A stretch of 64,000 nt of DNA. Source: Perkinsus olseni. Taxonomy: Eukaryota; Perkinsozoa; Perkinsida; Perkinsidae. The translations under genes were made by a program, and so were the position numbers. Under the pieces are notes generated by a model that saw only the letters and a list, made by a program, of their open reading frames with translations, was not told the origin of the DNA and made no database searches. The stretch covers positions 1 to 64,000 of the forward strand of contig JABANP010000242.1 of the NCBI GenBank assembly GCA_013115135.1, read 5' to 3'. The stretch's first letter is position 1, and each line of letters opens with the position of its first letter. Positions 22,201 to 34,257 of the stretch are shown here, in pieces.

Positions 22201-23917
22201 CCGTATGTTGTTCGCAATCTGAAGAGGCATATGACAGAGCGAGGCGTGTGGAGCCGCATCCTACCGACAGAAAGCGGCTCAAGTGCAGCGGATTCACCGT
22301 TGAGCGGCGGGCCTAAGATGTCTCCGCCATCGTCGATGAGAGCGTCCTTGGAAGCTGGTTTGCTCTTCCGCAGAGGTACTGCTGGCTTGTCGGGCTTGAC
22401 CTATCATCAGATCCATCCCTTGAAGCCCTACTGACAACGCGCATCCAGCAGATCGAAGAACCCGCGACTGTCACAGAAGCTTCCTGTCACCGCTTAACTC
22501 AAATGCGGAGTCGAAAAAAGCCACAAAATCATCAGCGGGTCGCTCGAGACCAACTCGAGACAGCTACGCCGATACGAACTCACCTGATCCTCCCAGCTGC
22601 TGAGGCTGGAATCGAAGAGGCGGGCTAGGTATCTAGTGTCTGCCTCCAGGCCTCGCACGGTTATGCCGTGCCCATAGAGTATATGAGCATCGGTAGCGAA
22701 GTTATGAAAGACCTTCTTCCTGAGATCCACCGAGACACTAAAAAAAGCGGGAGCGTTTTGTTGATCAGAATATCAACAACGGCGTACTACGTCTTAGTGT
22801 AATGATCTACCGACACTCCTGCGACTTCTTCTGCTCTCCGTGTCTATTCTGAACTTACTTATTAGGATTCTCAAAATAGGTTCTAAACAGGTCTAGTATT
22901 TGTCTGCTGGGCCCCTTGCAGTCGACGAAGAGCAACGGTCCAGCACCAAAGTCGAGCTTGCCGCCGCCAAAAGCCGTGAGGCAAAGTAACTGCAGACGTT
23001 GGAATCCCCATGCACGGCCACCGCGGCCACTATTTACCTCTCCCGAACTGTGCGCAGGAGTGTTCCTACTCAGCTCAACGTTCCAGAATTCCGTGTCCCA
23101 TGCTACTGGGCCTTGGTGGGACTCGAGAACCCGTACCTGTTCTCCGGTCCAAAGGTACTCTCCTCACGCTTGCTCACCGCCTCCATTGCCTGCTCCTCAT
23201 TAGTCACTAATGTGATGCCCTTAGAGGCGAGTAACTCATTCGAAAGTCAGTTCCCTGATCAATCTGGAGAAAGGAGTTTCACGACCGATTCTTCTGCGCG
23301 CGGTTGAGCCTGGTTACTTTCGCGAGTCTTTTCGTGAAGGTATCAGCCCTAACACGCTTCGGCTTCTGCCCGACTTCATCCACACGGTCATTCTCTGACA
23401 GCTGAGCTTCCTCGTCTACATCCAGCTGCTCCTCACCACCAGTCAATATTGACATGGGTGGATGGCATAATACCTACGGGATCACTCGTCGTCACTCCCC
23501 GGCAACTGGAAGCCTCGGCCAGCTCTAAATTCAGCATCATTCGTGCATTCCAGGCACGCTATGTCCTCGCCCAGCCCGGTCACACCATGATACGAACAGT
23601 GCGTCAAACCACGCGCGATATTACTACTTAGGACTCTACGCCGGCGAGCTCCCCTCCCACCGACTCCCTACTACCTCCTGCTTATCAGCTCGCTTGCTGT
23701 TTTCGCTGACCACCGACACCCGCGGGGTGACAGCAGGTAGGTACCTCAGTACATCCTCTCTCTGCACCGCTGGTGATGCTGAACCGAAACACCGTTGTAA
23801 ACCGACCAGACAAGGGTGTTGTCGGCTCATCAGGGGTCGCACCGCCGGTACTGCGTATCGCAGCCGGTGGAAGAACACATGACGAGACGCCCAGTGGGAG
23901 GGCCTCTGGACCCACAT
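19279..23917 (-). CDS. Organellar family A DNA polymerase (POP/PREX-like), with one frame break
   Basis: Replicates mitochondrial (or relic-plastid) DNA; bacterial PolA-related with a 3'-5' exonuclease. Minus-strand exons give a possible mitochondrial presequence (Arg-rich, then RCFGSASPAVQ, about 23800-23917); AWDTEFWNVEL (Exo I, D-x-E, about 23105); LFVDCKGPSRQILDLF; VFHNFATDAHILYGHG and ADTRYLARLFDSS (Exo II, about 22600-22720); YRPFTELLVEIERRGF (about 21480); NLQNPPSAH; IVGDYSQLELRVLAHMS (motif A, about 20265-20310); NFSIAYGKTERSLAEEM; NFVIQGSAADIAMMAMLR; and VHDEVILEGPEENAAE (motif C, HDE, about 19440). The stop is TGA at 19279-19281. Near 20392 the reading moves +1 between GRLCCRKP and NLQNPP, so this copy needs a one-base correction or slip. 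The join from the presequence exon to the exonuclease domain is not secure; an alternative start is the ATG at 23455. Confidence 0.82.
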
Positions 23918-25280
23918 TAACCGCTGAAGGAACCCAATTTAGGAAACTAATTTATACAACCCAACAAGCCTCGATCGAGTGAACGGGTAGTACGAACGAG
24001 CGCCACAGGCAACTCTTCTTAAGGACTATCTCGATATCTGCCAGATTCAAGGAGGAATTGAGAACAGTGGTCGAGACGAGCGTGTACTTTCTCCATCGTG
24101 GCGAAGAATGGCGTGGCTTTACCCATAAAGATGCCTAGTGAGATAGAGAACTCGAAGTAGCTAGTCAATCGACTATGACCAAGCAAAGAGTTGCCGTGCA
24201 AAGAATTGAGAGCTTCCCTTCGTCGGCCTGCGATTGTTCTCGCTATAGTGGGGACAACCACACTGAAAAAGTGCAGTGCACGAGCGACTATGAGCTGCTT
24301 CAAGCAATCAGGCGAAATACTGATATCTCATCCAAAACGAGTTACTCACAGGGAATCTTGCGAAAGCAAAATTGCCCACTTACTCCAATGGTGTCACTCC
24401 GAACGACGGGACGCTGAACTGAGTGAGGCAAGTGGGTTTATCAGTATCACCTCGCTAGTAGAAATCCTCCTGCAGAATTGAGGTGCTTTATGTAAGTTCT
24501 GTGGATCTCCCGTTCCAATTTCGGTTCCTCTCTGTCTGGCTAGTATCATCTTTGTGCCATCCATTGATTTCAGCGGCGACTGTCACAGGGGTGCACTGTC
24601 ATCTGGTGAGTCATCTCTATTCTCCAGCTTGAAATTGGAGAGCTTGGAGCGGCAGCCTATCGCGCGGACAGCACGCTAGTGATGACGCTAGTGGTCATTT
24701 AGAAAGGATCAACTGCATCAGGTTGAGACACCATAGCACCCATTACCGGCGAGCTTGCCCAGCTCCTGCTTCACGAGTCAGCTTCTCCAGCAGCTTCCAC
24801 AGACCCATGCTATCTCAGGGGCAAACGATCGCCGAAACACACAATACCGCGGATGCAAGCACGTTGCTTATATACGTTAGTGGCTCACGGTGAGACGGAT
24901 CCTCTCGTATGGTAAACGGAATGGTCGCCCGGTTTTATGCATAACTTCCCAGCTACGCCTCATGACAGACTCTGTCAGACAGAGATTACGTAGACCATAG
25001 GCTGCAGCGAGACTTCGTCAGAGAGTCACTTCTAGGCATCGCAATGAAATTGATACCTCAGGAAGGGAAAACCAGCAACTCTGAAGGCGACGGTGACACC
25101 GAGACGCCAAGGCATTAACTGAGTTTCTTGAGAACTACTGTACGCAAAAACCAGCAGTCGATAGCAGGAAGCTTGTGTAATTAGAAAAGATAACAGTGCC
25201 GATTCTGAGGCGGCTCAGCGAGATGCATCATTGCCGAAACAGGGCTGTGGCTGTCGTGGAACCCGGGAGCTTGCGTAGTC
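23918..25280. other. Intergenic stretch, nothing recognised
   Basis: 1.36 kb between the presumed polymerase start and the next minus-strand stop. Short open frames occur on both strands (the longest, about 95 codons, at 24019-24303 and 24191-24481), but none shows a family motif or convincing splice-linked exon. A small spliced gene could be missed. Confidence 0.35.
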
Positions 25281-26289
25281 TCATTCCCACGTACAACAGA
25301 AAGCAGATAACGCCATCTTCCCCTCAGGCTGGACAGCGTGAGCAGTGTGGACGACTAAGTCTGCGCCGACGCTGAGGTGGGTTGGTGAAGCAACCCTCAA
25401 TGTTGGATCCCCCTCCCTGACAAACCACTTCTCGTTGTGATACTCCAGTAGCACCAGAGATGACGTGCGAGTTGAGTCTGAAGCGGTCACCACTAGCATG
25501 AGTTCGGCTGTGAGGAGGCGGATGTGCAACACATGCGTTAAGAACAAAGCGGCTATGGGGAACTGACTCCAAGTCTCCTCCCGCGGAATTGAGGCGGAGT
25601 GGCCGTGTAAACCGAGCCGCACCTTCACTACCGAGTAACCCGCCATCACCGCGAAAGTGAAGACGCCGTTGGCTTCGTCACTCGCCACGAAATCATGCAG
25701 CTTCCTAGCAGTTACCCTCCGCTCCGATGTCCACAGCAAAAGTTGATGACTAGACTTCCGCTTCTCGTCAATTTCGACCATGGCGAGAGAGACCCTGCCG
25801 TCTTCCAACAGGCAGCAAATGAACACCTTCCCTCCGCAGCAACTCAACCTACTAGAAAACCCAACGTCGCCGATACGGACGGTGGTGACCCGAGGCACTT
25901 CGCTAGCTAAGTTGAGAACGAGAAGAAAATCCCTGTTCGAGTCGTACACGTACAGCTGATCTACCGACGGGTCGTAGTTGTATTGGGCCCGCCGGGGGAG
26001 GCAAATCGGCAACTCGAAGGACTCGTTGGCTCCAACATCGGATACGAAAGCACGCTCGTCTGCCTCTGAGGAAACACTCATCACGCGTCTCTTCCGATAA
26101 AATATAAACTGGATTTGGCGGCTCGCGTCAGCGAGTTCAACAGACAGCTCAGTGAGTTGAGGGGCCCTAGGCTTCAGGAACTTCGAGATTTCCGATGAGA
26201 AGCTCTTCCAGCCGGCCGCTGAGGTCCGATTGCTCCCATAGCTGTTCCAAGGCTGCCACGTTGAGTGCGAGGGAATGAGAACGATCCAT
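25281..26289 (-). CDS. Unrecognised protein, possible beta-propeller
   Basis: No family assigned. The main exon reads 267 codons down to a stop at 25281. It has beta-rich segments with DPSVDQLYVYDSNRDFLLVL, GKVFICCLLEDGRVSLAMVEI, ANGVFTFAVMAGYSVVKVRL and DSTRTSSLVLLEYHNEKWFV, spaced like blades of an NHL/WD-type propeller. An in-frame Met stands at 26083. A better 5' end may be the exon starting MDRSHSLALNVAALEQL at 26289. Splicing from ..GNLE at a GTTCCT donor to an acceptor before TTTATATTTTATCGG joins in phase 0, giving about 305 residues. The donor is non-canonical beyond GT, so this start is tentative. No signal peptide or membrane segment. Confidence 0.55.
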
Positions 26290-26929
26290 GAAAACTAAAA
26301 ATTACCAAGTAAAAAGAGCTAGTGTGTGGTCTCCTCTCTCCACAGCAGCGCGTTGCGTCTCCTCCAAGGGCCGCCGTCTCCGCGATGCGACAGGCTGTGA
26401 CGCCAGCAGGCGTCGCGCGCCCCTACCAGAAGCCAGCAAGGTGTACTGATCAGAGGTACCAGCCGAGCTGCTGTGTTGAAACTACCCACGAAACACCGAT
26501 GACAAAGCATATACCGCGGCTATCATGGGCAATGTGAAAGCTATCTGCGTCGCAACGTGTCAATGATTGTCAGGGATACGCGAAGTTTTCAACCGCAACG
26601 TGGAGCCGGAGACGCGATTTGAACTTCTGAGTGTGATATAAATCTATTATTCATATGGAGCGCACGAACCGAAATACGCATTATTTTAAGTCCCCATCTT
26701 TCGGGAAAAACAGATGGCATTCTTTCCATCTACGGTGATGAAGACGGACTAACTATATCGTATGACGACAAACCTGTGGCATAGAAACGATCAGGCAAAA
26801 ATCTCGAACATAGAACACAGCACTGTTATCTTCGGGTATCACCAATCATAAGATGCCATTTACGGCAGGAACACTACGGTAGCAAAGACGTAATCAACTG
26901 GCGGTAACCGCTCACAGGAGCGTTTTCCA
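26290..26929. other. Intergenic stretch, nothing recognised
   Basis: About 640 bp between the unknown gene's start and the SET gene's stop, both minus strand. It is AT-rich in its right half (26640-26900). No exon seen; it should contain the promoter of the unknown gene and the 3' end of the SET gene. Confidence 0.4.
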
Positions 26930-29253
26930 TCAATCGTGCCCTGTTGTGCCCCGGACGAGAGCCTCAGCCTTGTCGCGCCACGCGATGGCAGCCTCCAACT
27001 CCTGCCGAACGACATCGAGTAATTTGGAACTTAGCGGGTCGCTGTCGGCTTCCATTGCGGTAATGTCCACCTAGGAAGCCAGATGCTGTAGCAGCGAACC
27101 ATGAGTCGCAATACCGAATCCAGTCTCCGGTTGATCTCGTCCACCCTTTTTGGAGGCTTGAGGTAATCGACTGGAGAGCCTACAGTACAAGAAGCGAGAT
27201 CGGCTTCACTTCGTTGCTCGCGATTCCAGCGTCCGCAACCGAGGCCGACTTACTCGTGCGTCAAGCGAGCTCAAATCCGAGGGGAGATGATCCAATGCAC
27301 CAGAGGACCACAGCTGCTTCAGATGCGACGTGTCGCTCTCGGTTGCGTACCTTCAGAGGCTCGTTTAACAACCGAGTGGCAGCCGAATGGCGCGGTAGGA
27401 GGGTTCATCCCGATAGTCCTACTGTGCAGAGCGGCTACACTTCACCATTCGATCCCAGTCAGAATCCAGACCTGAATACAGCGCACGCAAGCATCAAAAG
27501 AATAGTAAGCCGCAATGGAGTGCATCACAGGTTCGCTATCTCTTACCGATGACGAATGGATCTCGGCACTTCGAGAACTGAGGTTCTTTCCATCCAGGAC
27601 TCCCGGCTCGCTGCCTGACTTGCTGAAGTTCAGTTGAATAGGGTAACTGAACTCTCGCGTGAATAACAGCTCTTCCATGCGTCACAGGACACCCAAGAGG
27701 CGATCCACCACCGAACAGTATGCGACTACGCCACATGCGAGATGGAACTTCCCACCAACACACCCCAGATGGTTCCCTGGGATTGAGAAACCGCCGAAAA
27801 TCAGGAACTGCAAGTTACTCTTCAAACCATAGTCCATGGTGAGCTCTTCACCTGACACCGGAGGCATGACCCTAAGTCTGAACAAGCCTGGAAACCGACC
27901 TTTGCGTATGAACCGCCGAGCTCGGACCAAGCATCCCTCATGACTACACTCGGGATCCTGTAAGGAGAGATATGAGTTGTGTCAACCACAACTTGTAGCT
28001 ATCCGAGGGCTCCTAGGGCAGAGACTAAGAGCCCTGATTCAGTCGAATGCTCGCAAGCAGACCCTTTCCCTAGAATGTCTCGCCCAGAGGGCAAGACCCG
28101 GGCTGCACCGCAACTTCAGCTCAGGTTGCGAGAAGACCCCAGATGAACAATCCTAGGGTGCCACGGCGCGGAAAAAGAGAGCCGAACGTCAACTCTTTCG
28201 GAGAAGTTGCGCCCCTCACTACAACGCACTTGCAAATTGCAGTCGTCCATCGCATTGTTTAGCAGCGAAACGCCGGGTAACAGCAGCACCAAGTCCCGCT
28301 CAGCACCCGTCGCTTCCTTCACTTTAGCTACACCGGTGCGCGACAAAATGACGCCCCCAGGCCCACCTGACAGCAAGAAGCGGGGCCATGCAACTCCTCA
28401 GGAACCGCACCACCTACCTACCTCGCTAGAGTTTCAATATGCAGTTGTGCCGCCTCAGACTCCATGCTCTCTATTCCAAACATGGAAGGCATCACAGCGG
28501 CCAAGCTCCGACAGGTAACGAGGAACTTCTCCAGTCTGGAGAAGGCGGTCAGTTACTAACGATAGGTCAGTCGAAGCATCACCGGCGAAGCTCTTCTAGC
28601 GCTGGTCCGAAGAGAAGCGCACTCTGATTGGTGTTGAACCTCACAATCGAGTCGAAGCTATCAGGCAGAGAGTTGAACCACTGCTTCAGCAGCTCCTTAT
28701 CCGTAACTCGAGACTTGCCAAGACGATTGTGCAGCCACCCTACAAAGATGAATATGCCCATCACGGCGCGCACGAGTCGACGAACGTAGAACAAAGTGAG
28801 CTGAACCGACGCCTGCGCTACAACAACCTGGCGACTCACCCTTTGTATCATTAGAGCTCAATGCAGTGACCTCATACAGGAGGCCGAGTCCCATGCCAAC
28901 TCGCTGCACCTCCGGAGAAGCCTAACGACAGGTACGTCAACTTGTGTAGCTCTTTAAGGCGTGTTGTTTACCCTTTGCAATCGAGATATGCCAATTACGG
29001 ATGCAAGTGCGGTGGGGATATCTGATACACCGTCAAGTCGCTCCCAGGACAGAAACACGTGGAGCTCACCGGCTTGCGAATACCACGCCGTTCTCGGTAT
29101 TTGCATCACGACATCACCCTTGGCGAATTTCTTCCGAGCGAACAATCCTCGCTCTTCCTTGCTGAGGCCAGGTACCGATTTCACCCTCGCACCGACATAC
29201 CCTCCGTATGTATCCGATCGCAGAGTGTTCAGAAGCGCCTGCAAAAGTTGCAT
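26930..29253 (-). CDS. SET-domain methyltransferase, SETD3/Rubisco-LSMT type
   Basis: This family methylates Lys or His side chains of non-histone proteins with SAM. From the Met at 29253 (MQLLQALLNTLRSDTYGGYV) the first exon gives the N-terminal SET block RGLFARKKFAKGDVVMQIP. Later exons give a helical inserted region, LVLLLPGVSLLNNAMDDCN (about 28230-28290, the place of the usual DxxNH, here LLNNA), and PPVSGEELTMDYGLKSNLQF (about 27800-27860), whose GEEL...YG and following N are the catalytic C-terminal SET signature. A last exon, about 27050-26930, starts near DSDPLSSKLLDVVRQELE and ends in TGA at 26930-26932; it is like the helical substrate-binding domain. The NH of the SAM pocket appears altered (NN). 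Intermediate exons were not all joined, so decay cannot be excluded. Confidence 0.7.
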
Positions 29254-30560
29254 GGCAAGAATTATGACGGAGAAAACGTGGGGCCCAGCGGTAGATGGGA
29301 GTGAGAGTTACCCTTGCCAGATAGGGAGCGTTTACTACCTTAGAAGACTCGAATGGGCCGCTGGCGAAATCATCCGCAATCCGGCGCGCAGTCACTACGG
29401 AAAGAGAGCAGCACAGTCATAAACAGCCTCGTCGTTACGGAGGACCCCGTCAGAATAGCAAGCTCAGGAAGCGAACCTCGGCTCCGTGTGAGAACTCACA
29501 CCCATACGAAGTCTGTCAGCCGCGCATTCTATGGTGAGCTTCCCCGACACTCTAGCCATCGTTCAGCGATCCTTTCACACGGAAGCCGATGCATTATCAC
29601 CATTGGTCCAATCCAGTATCGTCTCTCTGGAGATGTCACCAGGACTCGCTGAGCTCTTATCGTCTGGCGTCAGCGCGGCTTTCCCGCAGGTCAACCAACC
29701 AGGAACCCAGCATGATGCCGGCAGCTGCTACTATTGCTGCAGCGTATATCCTGAACAACCGAAGTGCGATACAAATCGTCTTTTCTAGAGATTTCCCCGA
29801 TAATGAACGTACGGGTTGTAAATTTGTCGGCAATTTCCATCTCCTGCTCTCCTGATTCGCGACTAACTCAGTTACGAACAGCTCACTTCATGGCAGCGCA
29901 GCAGAGTTGCACGCGGCGAGGATAGAACCACTACAGGCGCTGGCCATCTCAATGAGAAATTCCCAAGCCCGTCATTGCTGTCGACTAAATCCGTCCCCGT
30001 GAAACTTACCACCAGTTAGGCGAGGCGAGCCAACTGCGAGCTGCTTTCCGAGCAGAGTTTTGCCGATTCGGCGGCGGCCATACACAATCGATAAGGAGAA
30101 AAACTCAGGGGAGGAGCACCTTGCGAAGATCTAGCGAACGATCCAATCTCAATTCCGCAATTTCAGGCGGCATAACGTGCATCCAAAGCAGAGCAGAGTT
30201 GAAGCAACAGCGGACAGGCTACGCACACTCGCCAGCAATCCCGCGGAGGGAGAGGTAACACCAATACGAGCGCCCGCAGTGATGCCCTACCAACTAAACG
30301 CGACCGTTTGAGACAGCATCAGTGACGAGCATGGAAGACCTTTACCCAGCCTGACAGCAACATGCAAATGATCTGCATCCTGCTGCGAAATGATGACTTG
30401 CAGCTAGTCCACTCGCCGCTCCGAAACTTCAAGCGCGTTAGCGCGAACTACTAATGCAGCAGACTGAGCGAGCCGTAGACCCCACCCGTGTCTCATCCTC
30501 CAGCCGACTAATTGTTCGCGATAGGTCGACCTGCACAACTTGCGACTAGAGCCTCACCGA
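29254..30560. other. Region with an orphan Walker A-like exon and possible further coiled-coil exons
   Basis: On the minus strand, about 30011-30129 reads FFSLSIVYGRRRIGKTLLGK, a Walker A pattern resembling archaeal-type ATPases, between a plausible acceptor and a GTAAGT donor. I found no Walker B or following ATPase exon. Around 30490-30550, SQVVQVDLSRTISRLEDETR is coiled-coil-like and could belong to the upstream coiled-coil gene if its stop at 30561 is skipped by splicing. No model is secure. Confidence 0.3.
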
Positions 30561-31450
30561 TCAGTAGAATGCAATGAATCGTTTGCGCCCTGCTTGGGCC
30601 CAAGCCATCGAAGATGGGCTAGCAGTCAATATCTCAGGATGGGCAGACTAAAACAGTTGTCGAGGACAACCGGGGCTCCGGATTCATAACCATTTCCAAC
30701 CCTTCGTTCGCGCCACTTACCACCATCAACTGCAAACTGGCGTTGTCCGCCTTCAATTGCTGAACTTGCGATAATAGCCTCTTATTCTCGTTGCGCTGAC
30801 TCCTCATAAAGGAGCGTTCGAGTCCATCGAAGAACTCGTCATAGCCTAAGGAAGCCGCTCGGACAAAAGACGAGCTCCTTTGCTAACCGTAACTTGATTC
30901 GGCCACATCCAACGTCGCCGACGCGGATACTAAATATAACGGTTGAACACTCACTCGCAAGGATATCTCTCTTGACCCGCTCTATGCAGCGCCTTTTCCT
31001 CTTCGCTTAACGAAGCACGATCTGATTTCTGCTTATTCATCTCAGTTTCCTGACCCCGCAGAACGGCGAGTTCCTTCCGGGCTGTGAGAACCTCGATAGG
31101 CGGCGGAGTTGTTCGCAGAAAAAGTCACACAGACTCCAGTCGAAACCACCTCAGTCTCTACGGTGCGCTGCAGGTCTCGTATCTTTTGCTTCAGCCCTGA
31201 AGAAACGAACTATGGCTCACGATCGACGACTTCAACGTGCCACACTACAGAAATCATTCCCACCATAGCTCGCCGGACCGTAAAAAATGGCACCACGCGG
31301 CTTCCCGGGAGAAACCACTTCCGCTTCTGGAAACTCACCTATACTGCGCGCCTCTCCCTCCGGGGCCGCTTCGTCAACTGCATCACCAATGCCTTCTATC
31401 TGGGGCACTAGCGACGTCTGGCTCTTCAACGAAGGCGGACTGAATGACAT
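30561..31450 (-). CDS. Coiled-coil protein, unrecognised family
   Basis: Four to five minus-strand exons join in phase. The start is MSFSPPSLKSQTSLVPQIEG at 31450, followed by an acidic linker to AIFYG. The next exon is LKQKIRDLQRTVETEV (about 31145-31195). Then comes LTARKELAVLRGQETEMNKQ (to about 30960), then LGYDEFFDGLERSFMRSQRN and LLSQVQQLKADNASLQLM (about 30713-30860). A final exon ends RFIAFY and TGA at 30561-30563. Heptad-like Leu spacing runs through the middle 100 residues. Total about 190 residues. Splicing past the last exon to SQVVQVDLSRT (about 30550) is also possible and would extend the coil. No catalytic motif; a structural or cytoskeletal role is only a guess. Confidence 0.55.
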
Positions 31451-31562
31451 CCTAGGCAGCACAACTACAGAAATCCTTCCGTTCCGCTTCTCTTGAACTC
31501 AACACCATATGGTTCCGTCTGGAAAGGAATCCGATGGGCGTGCTACTCATGATTAAGTGGGA

Positions 31563-32774
31563 CTACCACACGATCGGGTCTGGGAACCACTTGTCGACAA
31601 GGCGCCTAGCCGAGAACATAACCTGCAAACAGCCAGAGAGGGCCTGATCCCTCCGGTTCAGGGAGACTCCACTCATTAGACCGCCATCCGCGGTCCAGTG
31701 AGTCCGATTGTGCTACGATTGTGGTTGCCGTTCGATGAGTTGCAGTGAGTGGGAATGAATCGGTTGCAGAGCGAGATCCACGTGGAACCTACCTCCAAAG
31801 GCGGCGTATTCAAGCCGTTTTTGGTGCCTGAAACCCAGCATCAGCTCGATGCTCATACCATTGAACTGCAGTTACCGTGATCATAAACCGTGAAGTCATC
31901 AAAAAGCCAAGCGAAGTTCTGAACGTCCTTCTCGCTCAACCATCGAGGGTCGACGCTGTGAAGGGAATGGTAACGGACGCCATACCTGACCCGTTGGCCG
32001 CGAAGTTGAACCTCAGTCGCATAAAATGCCTCACAGGAACTCCTCAGGCAGATCTACGCCTGGGCAGCACTCCAGAAACTTCTGATATCCAAATTCATCG
32101 TGGCTGTAGGTGACCACGCACGCATCCAAACCAGCGTGCTCAGCCGGGCAAGAAAGTATCAAGTTGCCTGCAGTCAACGATTTGACACTGGCCCATGAGA
32201 AGACATACTCCCATCAACATACAAGTCGTCCTCGCCGGTCAGAGATAGCGTCTTGCCGACATCGTGGAGGATGCCGAGCAGCAAGTACCTTGAGAGTCGG
32301 ATATGTCCAGCCGCCCTCTCCGACTTTCTCCCGCGCGCTTCATAAATACGAGAACTCGGAATCAAACGAGGGGTGAAAAGTCGCAGCGAAAGCACGAACT
32401 GCTGAACGACATGCGACCTGAAACTTCGGATGTTTCTATGTATCAGTATGCACAATCTATGCGGCATACGAAAGAAGCCCCAACAGGGTGGCTGGTTGTC
32501 ACGGCAACTACTGGGGAAAACTCAGAACAATACACGGCAGAGCTGAAGGGGAAATTTGACGGAAATCGTCAAGCCAACGAAATGACCCACCACTCTTCAG
32601 TCTTATTGTTGGCCAACATCGCCTCGTAGACTTGTAGAGAATGGACCTGGGAGGACGAGGGCAAGCCATCACAGTCTGTGATTCACAGATCCGCAACCAA
32701 ACGCCCCGTCCGTTCCGCCACGTGAACTGCGCTTTACTGAACATCTTGCTCTCGCAGTCAAGCAGCAAGAACAT
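31563..32774 (-). CDS. Myo-inositol oxygenase (MIOX)-like protein
   Basis: MIOX is a di-iron HD-superfamily oxygenase that cleaves myo-inositol to D-glucuronate. Minus-strand exons read, in order: a doubtful start at 32774 (MFLLLDCESKMFSKAQF); HSLQVYEAMLANNKTEEW (about 32610-32660), like the MIOX ..VYEA..L block; GILHDVGKTLSLTGEDDLYV (about 32215-32275), the HD iron site; GLDACVVTYSHDEFGYQKFL (about 32075-32130), matching the family's second His-Asp block (GHDEYLY); VRYHSLHSVDPRWLSEKDV (about 31950-32010), like RYHSFYPWH; and the last exon VMFSARRLVDKWFPDPIVW with TAG at 31563-31565, like the canonical LIDKYxPGxLxW end. Metal ligands of HD, HDE and RYH are present. Exons between 32330 and 32600 are not resolved, and the N-terminus is uncertain. 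Confidence 0.75.
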
Positions 32775-33357
32775 CGCTGACTACGGGTCAAGCGCCGTAT
32801 GAGAACGAAACGAGGGACATCTCCTTCCCGGCTATGGGAGCTCTAGTGCTGCTCGACCTACGAACTGACTAGTCGTCCCCAAGGCTGCATCGCTCCTGTC
32901 CACGGTCAGAGCGAGCTTCTCAACAACTTGCCACATGGTGATGTTACTGCCAAATATAACAGTACCAGCATGCTCCCTGAGCTGCATGGCTTAGCCGAGT
33001 ATGTTGACGTATGTTCTACCTCCTTTTCCTCAAGACATCCTCGATACTCATCTCTCTATGCCCGACATCGATGCTCTCGGAAATCTTCAGCATACGATTG
33101 CGATATGAGGGATATCTATCGACAGAGAGGAGCGTCCTTGCTGGCGTCCTCGTATTTGTAGCGTTACGGGGCGGAGTAGGAGGGACTACAGCGTTGCGAC
33201 ATCAAGCCCTAATCTCAGCACAATCTTCAATCTCATGATTCCGCCATTGACTCGGCTCATTCGTTCGAAATTTCATCTTGTCCATGCGCGCTTATCGACC
33301 GCCTCGAGGATAGGGAGTGATCGAGCTCACTGCAAGATGGACCAAAGGAGAAAAGTC

Positions 33358-33830
33358 TACCTACTGCCCACCAACGATCCCCTCCTCCCATATTTTCTGG
33401 AACGCTTCCGTGAAGCCAGTAGAGGTCTCGCTGCAGGTCAAGCTGTGTATCCTGGCCGCGACAACGGGAGGTAGAGTGTCGAGCACCTGCTTCAGGAGAT
33501 ATACGCCTGTTTCGCCACGAGCTCCGACTCTCGTGGCGTGCTGGCGGCTGACTTGAAGCTGAATCCCCGAAGCGAAGGACCCGAACATACCGTAATAAGC
33601 CAATCAAGCAGATACCGTAATTTGCCACTGCTTGACACTTTGAGTGGCAAAACGCGCAGATGCAACCGACACTTAGGACACAACTCAAAATATCGAATAC
33701 TTTAAAGTAATTTTGGCGACTCACGTCTCTCCTCAACACTAGGCAGCATTTCCTTCCCGAACCGTCTTCCATGGGCGGGCCGTAACACAGCTGACCGCGA
33801 ACGGCAGCCAAAACGGCGTTACCAGCGCAG
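33358..33830 (-). CDS. Unrecognised gene, 3' exons only
   Basis: The last exon reads LQVSRQHATRVGARGETGVY, then LLKQVLDTLPPVVAARIHSL and ends EEGIVGGQ with TAG at 33358-33360. It follows an acceptor ending ATTCAG and joins in phase to VKQWQIT. A further exon upstream gives QLCYGPPMEDGSGRKCCLVL ending at a GTGAGT donor near 33727. Splice signals and the even composition make a real gene likely, but the 5' end and the family are unknown. The coordinates mark only the part I can support. Confidence 0.4.
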
Positions 33831-34257
33831 CAGTGCGTCTGAGGCGAGGGATTTGTCCCAAAAACACTCCCGAAGGGTCAATGCAGAGCCCGGTTGGGGA
33901 TCTGCAACTCCTGGAAGCGGGCATACGCTCCGAAAAGGGAAATTGCCAGAAGACGACGAATCGTCAGGGTTGGTTAGCGTCGAACGCAGAGCCAATCAGC
34001 GCAATAGAGTTGAAGCACGAGACTCAAAAATCCTCAAGGATCAAGGAAGCGGAAATAACCTCTCGAATGGCGAAAGGATGTCGCGAGATTAACTCATGAT
34101 ACAGGAGCTCATGCCGAGCAGCTGAACCTCTCGCAGGATAGAATCCGCTGAAACTCAAATACCTTACGAATGCCCAAGTTGACAGCCCCGAGTTGTCATA
34201 TTCTCGCGGTCGAATGTACCACGAGCGACAGAGATCGCTTGGTGAAAACTGTGCACC

